Below, piece by piece: positions 26,660 to 35,544 of a DNA stretch of 64,000 nt; positions within the stretch are counted from its first letter, which is position 1, and the number at the start of each line of letters is the position of its first letter. Source of the stretch: Halorubrum salipaludis (GTDB taxonomy: Archaea > Halobacteriota > Halobacteria > Halobacteriales > Haloferacaceae); contig NZ_NSKC01000003.1 of the NCBI RefSeq assembly GCF_002286985.1, positions 310,001-374,000 of the forward strand. Direction: 5' to 3'. Position numbers and translations under genes: made by a program. The notes under the pieces are model-generated. The model did no database searches and was not told where the DNA came from. It saw nothing but the letters and a program-made list of their open reading frames with translations.

Positions 26660-28417
26660 ATGCCAACGGACGTAGAGAACTGGAAGTCGGAGGTCTACGG
26701 GTCGGAGATCCGCGATCGCCTCTTCGAGTTCGCCGAGCAGGGGTTCGACTCGATCCCCGACGACGAGCGGGACGCATGGTTCGAGCGCTTCAAGTGGTGG
26801 GGCCTGTACCACCAGCGGAACGGACAGGAGGGGTACTTCATGATGCGGATCGGGACGCCGAACGGCGTGCTCGAACCCGGACAGCTCCGGGTCGTCGGCG
26901 AGATCGCCGACGAGTACGCCCGCGGTCCCGGAACGAACCCGATCTTCGGCGACGCCTACGCCGACTTCACCACCCGGCAGTCGATCCAGCTCCACTGGAT
27001 CGAGCTGTCGGACGTGCCGGCGATCTTCGAGAAACTGGAGGAAAACGGCCTCTCGACCCAGCAGGCCTGCGGCGACTCGTGGCGCAACATCGTCGGGAAC
27101 CCCGTCGCGGGCAAGGACGGACAGGAGGTGATCGACGCGTGGCCCGTGATCTCCGACCTCAACGAGCGGTTCAAGGGGAACGACGACCATTCGAACCTCC
27201 CCCGGAAGTGGAAGGTCTCCGTGACCGGCTCCGCCGACGGCTCCGGCCAGGGCGACATCAACGACCTCGCGTTCGAGCCCGCGTACAGGGAGGTCGACGG
27301 CGAGGACGTCGTCGGCTTCAACGTCCGCGTCGGCGGCGGCCTCTCGCGCAACGAGCCGCGCCTGGCCCGCGACATCGACGTGTGGGTCTCCCCGGAACGC
27401 GTCCCCGACGTGGCCGGCGGGCTCTCGGCGCTGTTCCGCGACTACGGCGACCGCGAGGACCGGTACAACGCCCGGATCAAGTTCCTCGTCGACGAGTGGG
27501 GCCCGGAGAAGGTCCGGGAGACCCTCCAGGAGGAGTACGTCGACTTCGAACTCGAATCCGCCGGCCGCGACGTGCGCGAGGAGTACACCTACAACACCGG
27601 CGCGGGCGAGCGCAACGACCTCGTCGGCGTCCACGACCAGAAGGACGGCGCGAACTTCGTCGGCCTCAACGTCCTCGTCGGGCGGATGGGCGCGGCCGAC
27701 GTGCTCGATCTGGCGGATCTGGCCGCGGAGTACGGCTCTGGCGAGGTCCGGATCTCGCAGCGCCAGAACGTCATCGTCACCGACGTGCCCGACGACGCGC
27801 TCGACGAGTTCCTCGCCGAGCCGCTCTTGGAGCACTACTCGCCCGAGCCGTCGCCGTTCATGCGCGGCTCGGTCGCGTGTACGGGCACCGAGTTCTGCTC
27901 GCTGTCGATCGTCGAGACGAAGAACCGGCAGGTCCGGTTCGCTCGCTGGCTGAAGGCCAACGTCGACCTCCCCGAGGGGGTCGACGAGTTCCACATCCAC
28001 CTCTCCGGCTGTACGGCCTCCTGCGCGCAGCCCCAGATCGCCGACGTGAGCCTGCGCGGGATGAAGACCCGGAAGGACGGGGACCCGGTCGAGGCGCTCG
28101 ACGTGGGCCTCGGCGGCGGGCTCGGCGACGAGCCGCAGTTCGCCCGGTGGGTCACCCAGCGCGTGCCCGTCGACGAGGTGCCGGGCGCGATCGCGAACCT
28201 CGTCGAGAGCTTCGCCGCCGAGCGCGACGAGGGCGAGTCGTTCCGCGCGTTCGTCGCCCGCCACGACGACGACGAGCTCGACGCGTTCGTCGAGCCGGAG
28301 GAGACCGACTACGAGGACCCGATGATGCACAACACGAAGCGCACCTGGTACCCGTACGCCGAGGAGGACGCCATGGAGGACGCGCCGGGGGTGCCGGGAT
28401 CGCCGGCCGGCGACTGA
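26660..28417 (+). CDS. Ferredoxin-dependent nitrite/sulfite reductase
   Basis: A 585-aa enzyme with siroheme and a [4Fe-4S] cluster. Two ferredoxin-like/NIR-SIR half repeats are visible: FTTRQSIQLHWIELSDV and VRISQRQNVIVTDV. The cluster ligands are CTGTEFC (C-x5-C) and GCTASC (C-x3-C), about 40 residues apart. Members reduce nitrite or sulfite by six electrons; haloarchaeal copies are generally called nitrite reductase (NirA/NasD), but no nitrate reductase gene is nearby, so assimilatory sulfite reduction remains possible. The start MPTDVENW at 26660 was chosen because the upstream codons are Arg/Cys-rich and atypical. Confidence 0.9.
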   Translation: MPTDVENWKSEVYGSEIRDRLFEFAEQGFDSIPDDERDAWFERFKWWGLYHQRNGQEGYFMMRIGTPNGVLEPGQLRVVGEIADEYARGPGTNPIFGDAYADFTTRQSIQLHWIELSDVPAIFEKLEENGLSTQQACGDSWRNIVGNPVAGKDGQEVIDAWPVISDLNERFKGNDDHSNLPRKWKVSVTGSADGSGQGDINDLAFEPAYREVDGEDVVGFNVRVGGGLSRNEPRLARDIDVWVSPERVPDVAGGLSALFRDYGDREDRYNARIKFLVDEWGPEKVRETLQEEYVDFELESAGRDVREEYTYNTGAGERNDLVGVHDQKDGANFVGLNVLVGRMGAADVLDLADLAAEYGSGEVRISQRQNVIVTDVPDDALDEFLAEPLLEHYSPEPSPFMRGSVACTGTEFCSLSIVETKNRQVRFARWLKANVDLPEGVDEFHIHLSGCTASCAQPQIADVSLRGMKTRKDGDPVEALDVGLGGGLGDEPQFARWVTQRVPVDEVPGAIANLVESFAAERDEGESFRAFVARHDDDELDAFVEPEETDYEDPMMHNTKRTWYPYAEEDAMEDAPGVPGSPAGD

Positions 28418-28508
28418 CGGCTCGCCGGTCGACGGTTGACCGCCCACTGGTCGACGGCTGACGGCTCGCCGGCGACGACTGCCAGCTCCCGGCGACCCGA
28501 ACTGCGTC

Positions 28509-29546
28509 TTACAGCTCCAGCCCGCGGATCGCGACCGACCCGTCTCCCTCATTCTCTTCTACCCGCCCGATCACGCGCCCGTCGGTCTCGTCAGCCAGCG
28601 ACTCGGCCGCGTCGGGGTCGACGGCGGCGACGAAGCCGGTCCCCATGTTGAACGTCCGGTGCATCTCCTCGTCGGAGACGCTTCCCGCCGACTGCACGAA
28701 CTCGAAGACGGGCTGGGGGTCGAACGCGTCGTCGATCACGTACCGGTTCGCGCCGAGCCGCGTCAGGTTGGTCCACCCGCCGCCGGTGACGTGGGCCGCG
28801 CCGCGCACGCCGTGGTCGCGCATCGGATCGAGCAGGTCTGTGTAGATCCGGGTCGGCTCCAAGAGCGCCTCGCCGACCGTCTCGTACCCCTCGAACGGAC
28901 AGGGATCGGTGTACGCGTGCTCGCGGGTCGCGGCCTCTCGGGCGAGCGTGAGCCCGTTGGAGTGGATCCCCGACGACTCCCAGCCGACCAGGGCGTCGCC
29001 CGGCTCGGCCGCGCCGTCGAACACCGCGTCCTTCGCGGCGAGCCCCGCGCAGGTCCCGGCCAGGTCGAGCCCGGAGATCACGTCGGGCATCACCGCGGTC
29101 TCGCCGCCGACGAGCTCCATGTCGGCGAGCTCGGCGCCGCGCGCGAGCCCCTCGCCGACCTGCTCGGCGAACCGCTCGTCGGGCTCGTCGACCGCGAGGT
29201 AGTCGACGAACGCGACCGGGCGCACCCCGGCGGCGACCAGGTCGTTGACGTTCATCGCGATGCAGTCGATGCCGACCGTCGAGTAGTCGCCGAGCGCCTC
29301 CGCGACGAGGAGCTTCGTCCCGACCCCGTCGGTCGCCAGCGCGAGGTACCGGTCGCCGATGTCGAGCAGGCCGGCGTAGTCGCCCTCGCCCTCGCCGACC
29401 GCGCCGATCAGCGCCGCGGTCGCCGCCTCGCTGGCGCCGATGTCGACGCCGGCGTCCGCGTAGGTGAGTTCGTCGTCGTCGTCCCCCGTCGGTCCCTCGT
29501 CGCCCCCGCTCGCGGTCCCGTCGTCTCCGCCGTCGCCCTCGGTCAT
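28509..29546 (-). CDS. purM: Phosphoribosylformylglycinamidine cyclo-ligase (AIR synthase)
   Basis: Fifth step of purine synthesis, closing the imidazole ring with ATP; 345 aa. The start MTEGDGGDDG at 29546 gives an acidic N-terminal lead of about 25 residues, then TYADAGVDIGASEAATAALIGAV. ATDGVGTKLLVAEALG and MNVNDLVAAGVRPVAFVDYLA are the family signatures, with GGETAVMPDVI after them and HVTGGGWTNLTR near residue 250. It is followed 75 bases downstream by no co-directional gene; upstream is a membrane protease on the same strand. Confidence 0.94.
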   Translation of the reverse strand: MTEGDGGDDGTASGGDEGPTGDDDDELTYADAGVDIGASEAATAALIGAVGEGEGDYAGLLDIGDRYLALATDGVGTKLLVAEALGDYSTVGIDCIAMNVNDLVAAGVRPVAFVDYLAVDEPDERFAEQVGEGLARGAELADMELVGGETAVMPDVISGLDLAGTCAGLAAKDAVFDGAAEPGDALVGWESSGIHSNGLTLAREAATREHAYTDPCPFEGYETVGEALLEPTRIYTDLLDPMRDHGVRGAAHVTGGGWTNLTRLGANRYVIDDAFDPQPVFEFVQSAGSVSDEEMHRTFNMGTGFVAAVDPDAAESLADETDGRVIGRVEENEGDGSVAIRGLEL

Positions 29547-29621
29547 GTGTGTCGAGGGACGCCGGCGGAGCAAAAGCGCACCGTTCCCCGCGAGTCGGCG
29601 GGGCACATATTGGCAGACGGA

Positions 29622-30290
29622 TCAGAACGGTCCGTTGAATCCGAGCCGGCCGACGAACACGAGCCCGACCGTGAGCAGCGCGGAGAGGGCGAAGAAGCCG
29701 GCCCACACCGGCTTGCTCCACCCGATCACGGTCTTCCCGTCGAGGGGGCCGTAGGGGATCATGTTGAACGCCGCGAGGAAGACGTTGATCGCGATCCCGC
29801 GGGAGCCGATCAGGGTGATCACCGGGCTCCCGATCGCGGGACCGAGAAGCAGCGCCGGCAGGAACGCGAGCGTCAAGAGGAGGTTGACGACCGGGCCGGC
29901 GAGCGCGATGTGACCGTGCTCCTCGGGCGTCAGCCGGCCGCGGTGGTGGACCGCGCCGGGCGCGGCGAAGATGAAGCCGAGAAGCGAGCTCATCACGGCC
30001 AAAAAGAGCATGCCGTTGTCCGCGCGGAACTCGGCCACTTGGTCGTAGTGGACCGCGACGACCTTGTGGGCGATCTCGTGGAGGAGGAACGCGACGCCCG
30101 CGGTGAGCAGCGCGACCAGCAGCGGCGGGACGACCCCCGCCGCGAGCAGCCGACCGAGGCCGGCGGTGCCGTTCACGAAGAAGAACGTGAACGCGACGCC
30201 GAGCGCGAGCCACGCGACGAGCAGGTCGCGGATCTCGGTCCCGCTGAAGTAGAGGCCGGCGATCCGGCGGCCCTGAAAGGTTCCGCTCAT
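29622..30290 (-). CDS. Site-2-protease-like membrane metalloprotease (M50 family)
   Basis: A 222-aa integral membrane protein with about six helices. LLHEIAHKVVAVHY carries the HExxH zinc motif, and AFNMIPYGPLDGKTV is the matching NxxPxxxxDG-type motif with the third ligand. Such proteases cleave membrane-embedded substrates. The ATG at 30290 (MSGTFQGRR) is preferred; a longer frame from 30323 would overlap the upstream gene by 11 bases. Confidence 0.88.
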   Translation of the reverse strand: MSGTFQGRRIAGLYFSGTEIRDLLVAWLALGVAFTFFFVNGTAGLGRLLAAGVVPPLLVALLTAGVAFLLHEIAHKVVAVHYDQVAEFRADNGMLFLAVMSSLLGFIFAAPGAVHHRGRLTPEEHGHIALAGPVVNLLLTLAFLPALLLGPAIGSPVITLIGSRGIAINVFLAAFNMIPYGPLDGKTVIGWSKPVWAGFFALSALLTVGLVFVGRLGFNGPF

Positions 30291-30312
30291 TCGCTCACCC
30301 CGAGGCTCGCTC

Positions 30313-32127
30313 TCATGCGCCACCCGTGACCGCGCTCCGGATCAGCTCTGCGCCGGTACTCGCGCCCTCGATCATGAGCCGCCCCACCTCGTCGACGCCG
30401 CCCACGTCGCCGAACATCGCGGGGATGACGTACACCGCGAACAGGAAGCTCGCGACGATGCTGCCGATGTTCGTCATCGCGACGACGACGATGAGCTTGA
30501 ACAGGGGTACGTCGAGCATCGACGAGACCAGCTCGGACGGCGACAGCGTCTCGTCGCCGAGCAGCTCGTTGAGCCGCCCGATGTCGCCGACGTTCACCGT
30601 CAGGCTCCGGAGCTCGACGTAGCCGGTGAACCAGCCGGGCGCGAGCATCGGGTTGATTGAGGTCATCCACGCGACCGCCCCGCCGACGCCGGCCGAGGTC
30701 CAGCGCGCGCCGGCGAGCTTCGCGAACGCGAACGCGAACGCGCCGTTGATCAGGAACCACGCGCCGAACAGCCGGAACAGGAACGCGTTCTCCACGCCGG
30801 CGAGCGCGAGCAGGACGAAGAAGCCGACGAAGCCGACCGTGATCGCGTAGCCGATCGCCTTCTTCCACGGGAGCCCGCGCCCGCGCTCCTTCCCGACGAG
30901 GTCCTCCATCGGCGGGAGCGACGCGGGGTCGGCGAGGTACCCCTCGATCCCCGCGCGGTGGCCCGCGCCGACGACGGCGACCACGTCGTGGCCCGCCTCG
31001 CGGAGGGCGACCAGCCGGTGGGCGATGAAGGCGTCGCGCTCGTCGATGAGCGCCTCCGCGCCGCCCGGGGAGAACTGCCGGAACTCCTCCATCATCATCG
31101 TCACCACGTCGGTGTCGGTCAGGTCGTCCATCCCGAGCTCCTCGATCCCGCCGTGTTCGGGCTCGCCGCCGCCCCGTCCGAGGGCGCCCATCGCGAGCGA
31201 CGCGAGCACGCCGAGGGTCAGACCGAGCGATATCCCGAGCCCGAGACTGCCGATCGCCGTTACGGCGAAGCCGCCGAGATACGTCGCGACGAGCCCGTCG
31301 AGCGCACCGACCGCGGCGGCGGCGATCCCGGACGCGACGCCCAGTGTGGCCGCGGCGTAGAGGCGGCCGTCGGGCGAGAGCGCGAGCTTCCCGACCTGAT
31401 CGACGGCGACGGCGACGGCGACCGCGGCGAGCACGCCGCCGGTGACGGTCGTCAACAGCGCGTCGGTCACGCCGACGCTGCCGCCGAAGAGGCCGATCAC
31501 GGGGCCGGCGAGGATCCCGACGAACAGCCCGACCAACACCCCGACCACGCGCGAGTCGGTGACGCCGAACGCGAGCCCGCCGACCATCCGCAGCTTCTCG
31601 GTGACCGACATCCTCGCCCAGAAGCGCTGGATCGTCGTCTGGATGTCCCGGTCGACTAACGCTACGTCGATGCCGAGCCCCTCGGCGACGTCGATGGCGG
31701 CCCGCATGTCGGCGCCGGGCTCGATGTCGAAGCGGTCGCCGAGCTGGGTCTGGACGTACGAGAGCATCCAGTAGGCGAGGAACTGGAAGACGGTGTTGCC
31801 CCGCAGCAGGTCGCTCGCGTCGAGGTCCTCGGGGCTCTCGCCGTTCAGCTGGCGGTACCGCCCCTCGTCGAGCTCGACGGCGACCACGTCGGGTCGCTCG
31901 CGCTCGATCGTCTCCTCGACCTCGTCGACCGACTGCTCGGAGACGTGCGCGGTTCCGACCACGGTCACCGATCCGGGTTCGCCGTCGGAAGGCGCTCCGA
32001 CCGCGCCGCTCGCAGGGGCACCCTCGCCGCCGGCGGCCGACGAGTCGCTCGCCGTCGGCGCCGGATCGCTCGCCGTCGGGGGCGAGGACGCGCCGTCGGA
32101 TCCCCCTGGCGTCTCTGTCATTGCCAC
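30313..32127 (-). CDS. TraB/PrgY-family membrane protein
   Basis: A 604-aa protein. An acidic/Ser-rich lead of about 45 residues precedes VTVVGTAHVSEQSVDEVEETIERERPDVVAVELDEGRY, the TraB/PrgY core with the GTAH motif. A second GXXXH-type element is VAVVGAGHRAGIEGYL near residue 385. Central and C-terminal parts contain about eight hydrophobic helices, and NINPMLAPGWF-like TSINPMLAPGWFTGYVE is a family block. PrgY limits pheromone activity in enterococci; the archaeal role is not known. The gene is divergent from an HTH regulator. Confidence 0.85.
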   Translation of the reverse strand: MAMTETPGGSDGASSPPTASDPAPTASDSSAAGGEGAPASGAVGAPSDGEPGSVTVVGTAHVSEQSVDEVEETIERERPDVVAVELDEGRYRQLNGESPEDLDASDLLRGNTVFQFLAYWMLSYVQTQLGDRFDIEPGADMRAAIDVAEGLGIDVALVDRDIQTTIQRFWARMSVTEKLRMVGGLAFGVTDSRVVGVLVGLFVGILAGPVIGLFGGSVGVTDALLTTVTGGVLAAVAVAVAVDQVGKLALSPDGRLYAAATLGVASGIAAAAVGALDGLVATYLGGFAVTAIGSLGLGISLGLTLGVLASLAMGALGRGGGEPEHGGIEELGMDDLTDTDVVTMMMEEFRQFSPGGAEALIDERDAFIAHRLVALREAGHDVVAVVGAGHRAGIEGYLADPASLPPMEDLVGKERGRGLPWKKAIGYAITVGFVGFFVLLALAGVENAFLFRLFGAWFLINGAFAFAFAKLAGARWTSAGVGGAVAWMTSINPMLAPGWFTGYVELRSLTVNVGDIGRLNELLGDETLSPSELVSSMLDVPLFKLIVVVAMTNIGSIVASFLFAVYVIPAMFGDVGGVDEVGRLMIEGASTGAELIRSAVTGGA

Positions 32128-32194
32128 GACCTACTCCGTCGCCGCGTTTAGGGTTTGTGAGTCGGCGAGTCCGCGTCGGCGCCTCGGGGATCCA

Positions 32195-32204
32195 ACAAAT
32201 TTGT
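32195..32204. promoter_or_regulatory. Palindrome at the TATA position of the HTH regulator
   Basis: ACAAATTTGT is a perfect 10-base palindrome 26-35 bases before the ATG at 32230, in the 102-base divergent gap. It may be both the core promoter and the operator. Confidence 0.45.
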
Positions 32205-32229
32205 ATCCTCACGGCGCGGAGGGGCTCGT

Positions 32230-32928
32230 ATGTCGCGGCTCTTGCCCTCCCTCCCCGACGCGACCCCCGAGGACCGCGAACCTCGGGTGGTCGGCGTCGA
32301 CGACGACGACGCGGACGAGCTCATCGCCGCGCTCGGCTCCGAGACGGCGCGCGAGATCCTCACGACGCTCCACGACGAGCCGGCGACGAAATCCGAGCTC
32401 GCCGACGCCGTCGACACCTCCCTCCAGAACGTCCAGTACCACCTCTCGAAGCTCGACGGCGCCGACCTCGTCGACGTCGTCGACACGACCTACTCCGAGA
32501 AGGGCCGAGAGATGGACGTGTACGCGGCCGCGGACGAGCCCCTCGTGCTGTTCGCCGGCGGCTCGGAGGCCTCGAGCGGGATCAAGTCGGCCCTGATGCG
32601 GCTGCTCGGCGGCTACGGGCTCATCGGGCTGGCGGCGGTCGCGGCCCAACGGGTCCTCTCCGTGGCTGGACCGACCGCCCGCGTGACGACGACCACGGGC
32701 GGGGGAGACGGCGGCGGCGCCGCGACCGAAGACGCCGCGGACGGCCCCTCGATCGAGGCGAGTCCCGACGGCGGCGGGGGCGGCGAGATCGACGGGACCG
32801 TCGAGTACGTCGTCGACCCGCTCGCGGACTACGCCGTCTCGCTGCTCGAGCCGGGCGTCGTCTTCTTCCTCGGCGCCGCGCTCGTGTTCACCGTCGTCTG
32901 GGCCTACTGGTACTGGGGCGACCGTTGA
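32230..32928 (+). CDS. Winged-HTH (ArsR-like) regulator with membrane segments
   Basis: A 232-aa protein. Residues about 27-95 form a winged helix (DELIAALGSETAREILTTLHDEPATKSELADAVDTSLQNVQYHLSKLDGADLVDVV). The C-terminal half has two hydrophobic segments (GGYGLIGLAAVAAQRV and ALVFTVVWAYWYW) around a Gly/Asp-rich loop. Membrane-tethered HTH proteins of this kind recur in haloarchaea; the signal and targets are unknown. The palindrome at 32195 may be its own operator. Confidence 0.85.
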   Translation: MSRLLPSLPDATPEDREPRVVGVDDDDADELIAALGSETAREILTTLHDEPATKSELADAVDTSLQNVQYHLSKLDGADLVDVVDTTYSEKGREMDVYAAADEPLVLFAGGSEASSGIKSALMRLLGGYGLIGLAAVAAQRVLSVAGPTARVTTTTGGGDGGGAATEDAADGPSIEASPDGGGGGEIDGTVEYVVDPLADYAVSLLEPGVVFFLGAALVFTVVWAYWYWGDR

Positions 32929-33017
32929 CGGGGTGATCCGGCGCGACCGGGGCGGACGACCGCCCCGCCTCGGTCCGCGTGGGACAGCTATTCATGCCGC
33001 CGCCGCCACGGTCCGGT

Positions 33018-33470
33018 ATGGAACACGAAGCCGAGGTCGTCGGGGTCGGAGCGGGCTCCGCACCCGGCGGCGACGTGCCGGCGGTCATCCTGTCCGCGCG
33101 CGGCGAGTACGTCCCAATCTTCGTCAGCGCCGACCAGGCGCAGTCGATCGGGATGGCGCTCGAGGGCGAGCCGTTCGACCGCCCGCTGACGCACGACCTC
33201 CTCGTCGACATCCTCACCGAGTTCGGAGGCGCGATCGACCGCGTCCGGGTCGACGACCTCCGGGACGGCACCTTCTACGCGAAGGTCGACGCGGAGCGGT
33301 ACGAGGACGGCGAGCCGGAGCGGTTCGTCTTCGACGCGCGCCCCTCCGACGCGCTCGCGCTCGCCGTCCGGGTCGACTGTCCGATCGTCGTCTCGGACGC
33401 GGTGGTCGACGAGGCGGGGCGCCCGCAGGACTCGGTCCGGTTCGACGACGGTTCTCAAGAAGGGGTCTGA
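33018..33470 (+). CDS. Bifunctional nuclease (DUF151) family protein
   Basis: A 150-aa protein with the BFN core: PAVILSARGEYVPIFVSADQAQSIGMALEGEPFDRPLTHDLL, then FVFDARPSDALALAVRVDCPIVVSDAVVDEAG. Plant and bacterial members have nuclease activity; the archaeal role is undefined. The ATG at 33018 follows an otherwise empty 90-base gap. Confidence 0.88.
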   Translation: MEHEAEVVGVGAGSAPGGDVPAVILSARGEYVPIFVSADQAQSIGMALEGEPFDRPLTHDLLVDILTEFGGAIDRVRVDDLRDGTFYAKVDAERYEDGEPERFVFDARPSDALALAVRVDCPIVVSDAVVDEAGRPQDSVRFDDGSQEGV

Positions 33471-33598
33471 ACCCGGTCCGCCGGGCGGCGGGGGTTCGTC
33501 GCTCGCCTGCGGTCGGTCGTGCGCCGATGGCCCGTCCCGCCTGCGGTCCGTCGTCCGCCGGTCAGGGGGTTCAAGTCGGCCGGCGTCCCACCGCCGAC

Positions 33599-34081
33599 AT
33601 GGACGAGACGGCGACGGTCGCGGAGTCGTACACTGAGATGACCGAACTGCTCTTGCCGAACGACACGAACAACCTCGGGCGGGCGCTCGGGGGCGCGGTC
33701 CTCCACTGGATGGACATCTGCGGCGCCATCGCCGGGATGCGCTTTGCGAACAGACAGGTCGTCACCGCCTCGATGGACCACGTCGACTTCATTTCGGCCA
33801 TCGAGATGGGCGAGGTCGCCGTCATCGAGGGATACGTCTTCAACGTGGGGACGACGAGCCTCGACGTGAAGGTCGACGTGCGCGCGGAGGACCCCCGGAC
33901 CGACGAGGAGCGGCGCACGACGACCTCCTACTTCACCTTCGTCGCGCTCGACGACGAGGGGACCCCGGCGAGCGTTCCGGAGCTGACCTGTCCGACGCCG
34001 GAGGAGGAGGCGCTCCGCGACGAGGCGATCGAGGGGCGCCGCGAACAGCTCACCGACATCGTCGAGCGGTACGACCTGTAG
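33599..34081 (+). CDS. Acyl-CoA thioesterase, hotdog fold
   Basis: A 160-aa YciA/BFIT-type thioesterase. It shows NNLGRALGGAVLHWMDICGAIAG, with the catalytic Asp, then ASMDHVDFISAIEMGEV and TTTSYFTFVALDDEG. It hydrolyses acyl-CoA; chain-length preference cannot be told. A short TTCAAG-rich promoter region precedes the ATG. It stands alone, convergent with the next minus-strand gene. Confidence 0.9.
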   Translation: MDETATVAESYTEMTELLLPNDTNNLGRALGGAVLHWMDICGAIAGMRFANRQVVTASMDHVDFISAIEMGEVAVIEGYVFNVGTTSLDVKVDVRAEDPRTDEERRTTTSYFTFVALDDEGTPASVPELTCPTPEEEALRDEAIEGRREQLTDIVERYDL

Positions 34082-34126
34082 ATCGGCGGTCGCGTCGGCG
34101 GTCGGACCGTCGAGGGGCTCCCGGCG

Positions 34127-34669
34127 TCACCGGGTCGCGCTCGCGCTCCCGCCGTCGCCGTTGACCCCCTCCGCCGATCCGGCGACCACGTCGACGGAGC
34201 CGTCGGTTCCCGCGACCGCGGCCTCGTGCGCCTCGCGGACCAGCGCGGCGAACTCGTCGAGCGATGCCCCCTCGCCGGACGCGGCGAGGTGGCTCCCGCA
34301 GTCGCAGTCGGACGCGCCGAAGCCGTCGACCGGACCCGCCGGGAGCCGGTCGGCGACCGCGCACTCGGCGTCGGCGCCGACGCTCCGCACGACGCGGTCG
34401 ATCCGAGCGTCGGGGTGACCGAGCAGGTGGTCGACGTGCCAGTGGCGCACGTCGTGGTCGCCGCGGGCGGTCCGGCGGTGGCGGTCGACGCGGGAGAACC
34501 CGCCGGCGCCGAGCGCGCTGCCCGTGTACGCGTAGACGCCGGGGTCGAACCGGTGCGCGCCGAGGGCGCCGACCTCGATCGTCGCCGGCGCCACGAGCTC
34601 GACGAGGAGGGTGTAGGTGCCGCCGGCGGTGGAGTCGTCGGAATCTCTCCGTTCCTCGCCCCCGCTCAC
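34127..34669 (-). CDS. DUF123 / GIY-YIG nuclease-like protein
   Basis: A 180-aa protein. GTYTLLVELVAPATIEVGALG and GVYAYTGSALGAGGFSRVDRH match the DUF123 GIY-YIG-like domain, followed by HWHVDHLLGHPDARI and SDCDCGSHL with possible metal-binding His and Cys. In some archaea this domain is fused to endonuclease III, which hints at DNA repair. The C-terminal 60 residues are less conserved. The GTG at 34669 overlaps the stop of the upstream DCC gene (GTGA). Confidence 0.8.
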   Translation of the reverse strand: MSGGEERRDSDDSTAGGTYTLLVELVAPATIEVGALGAHRFDPGVYAYTGSALGAGGFSRVDRHRRTARGDHDVRHWHVDHLLGHPDARIDRVVRSVGADAECAVADRLPAGPVDGFGASDCDCGSHLAASGEGASLDEFAALVREAHEAAVAGTDGSVDVVAGSAEGVNGDGGSASATR

Positions 34670-35100
34670 GACAGCGCCTCCGGTCGCTCGCTCGCCGCGG
34701 GGCGGAGGTCGTCCACGAGCCCGCTCGCGGCGTCGGTCAGCTCGTAGGTGTCGTGCACGTCGGCGGGGTCGCGGCCGCGCCCGGACAGCGTTCCGACGAC
34801 GCCGGCGATCCGGTCGTAGTTGTCGCGGACGAGCCCGCCGACGATCCCCGGCGTGCCGGCGCGATCGGCCAGCTCCTCGGCCGCCGAGCGACCGGCGTAC
34901 ACCCGTCCCTCGCCGGGGTCGACGAGCACCATCGCGAACGGGCGCGAGCCGAACTGCGCGTCGAGGAACGGCCCGACGGGATCGGCCTCCCACGGGACCG
35001 CGACGACGCCCTCCAGCCGCCGGAGCGCGACGGCCGCCACCGAGCAGTACGGGCAGTCGCCGTCGAAGATCAGCACCGGCGCGTCCGGGTCGGTGTCCAT
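34666..35100 (-). CDS. DCC-family thiol-disulfide oxidoreductase-like protein (DUF393)
   Basis: A 144-aa protein with the defining motif LIFDGDCPYCSVAAVALRR at residues 10-28: DxDCPxC with a thioredoxin-like CxxC. The role is presumed redox, but activity is not established for the family. It is co-transcribed with the DUF123 gene through a 4-base overlap. Its ATG borders the long gene-free region with repeat copy 1. Confidence 0.88.
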   Translation of the reverse strand: MDTDPDAPVLIFDGDCPYCSVAAVALRRLEGVVAVPWEADPVGPFLDAQFGSRPFAMVLVDPGEGRVYAGRSAAEELADRAGTPGIVGGLVRDNYDRIAGVVGTLSGRGRDPADVHDTYELTDAASGLVDDLRPAASERPEALS

Positions 35101-35288
35101 ACCGATAGTACGCGCTCCGGGGGTTTAAGCGGCCGGCCGAGGCGGACGCCGCGACTGGAAACAGAACGGTCCGGCTTTGTACAGATGCAGCGATGAGCGA
35201 CTTCGGGAGTGAGTGTTGCAGATCGGTAGGGGCGAGACGGTATTTAAACAGCCGTGAGCGGCGTCGACGACTACTTATAAAAACGGCG

Positions 35289-35544
35289 CGGTGGCGCGTG
35301 CCTCCGAGGCCGCTTCGCGGCCGAGGAGCACGCGCGAGGGAGTCGCTGGCGCCTTATAAGGCGCCAGCGACGAGGCTGGGGAGGCGTGAGGCTGCGGTTG
35401 CAGTGTGGGTGGGACTCAAAGGGGCAGCCGCGAGGCCAGCTTAGGCGACGCTAAGCACCGCAGAGAGCGAGTGAAACGAGCGACCGAGGAGCGAAGCGAG
35501 CGTAAGCTGGCCTCGCGGCTGGGGCTTTGGAGGTCTTCACCGCG
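35289..35544 (+). repeat. Structured dispersed repeat, copy 1 (R1)
   Basis: About 256 bases that share blocks with two other copies in this window. Blocks in order: GGTGGCGCG near the start; stem A with arms GCGCGTGC (35294-35301) and GCACGCGC (35328-35335) around GGCCGC-TTC-GCGGCC; a 30-bp palindrome; the invariant GAGGCTGGGGAGGCGTGAGG; GGGACTCAAAGGGGCAG; an 18-bp stem C, AGCCGCGAGGCCAGCTTA (35426-35443) with its exact complement at 35503-35520; then CTGGGGCTTTGGAGG and TTCACCGCG. Inside stem C a short hairpin CTTAG...CTAAG (35440-35455) takes the place of the two long hairpins of copy 2. TACTTATAAA at 35272-35281 could be its promoter. Frames through it encode only Arg/Ser-rich nonsense. 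It is either a small structured RNA gene or a non-autonomous mobile element. Confidence 0.8.
35342..35371. repeat. Perfect 30-bp palindrome inside R1
   Basis: Arms GTCGCTGGCGCC and GGCGCCAGCGAC meet at TTATAA with no unpaired base. It sits where copies 2 and 3 have a different, imperfect nested stem. Confidence 0.95.

Noticed and set aside
26630-28552. A 640-codon minus-strand frame opposite the siroheme reductase
   Set aside because: Antisense shadow of a gene with clear cluster-binding cysteines.
30313-32127. The TraB-like protein as part of a conjugation or pheromone system
   Set aside because: TraB/PrgY relatives are widespread in archaea and no other conjugation gene lies nearby.
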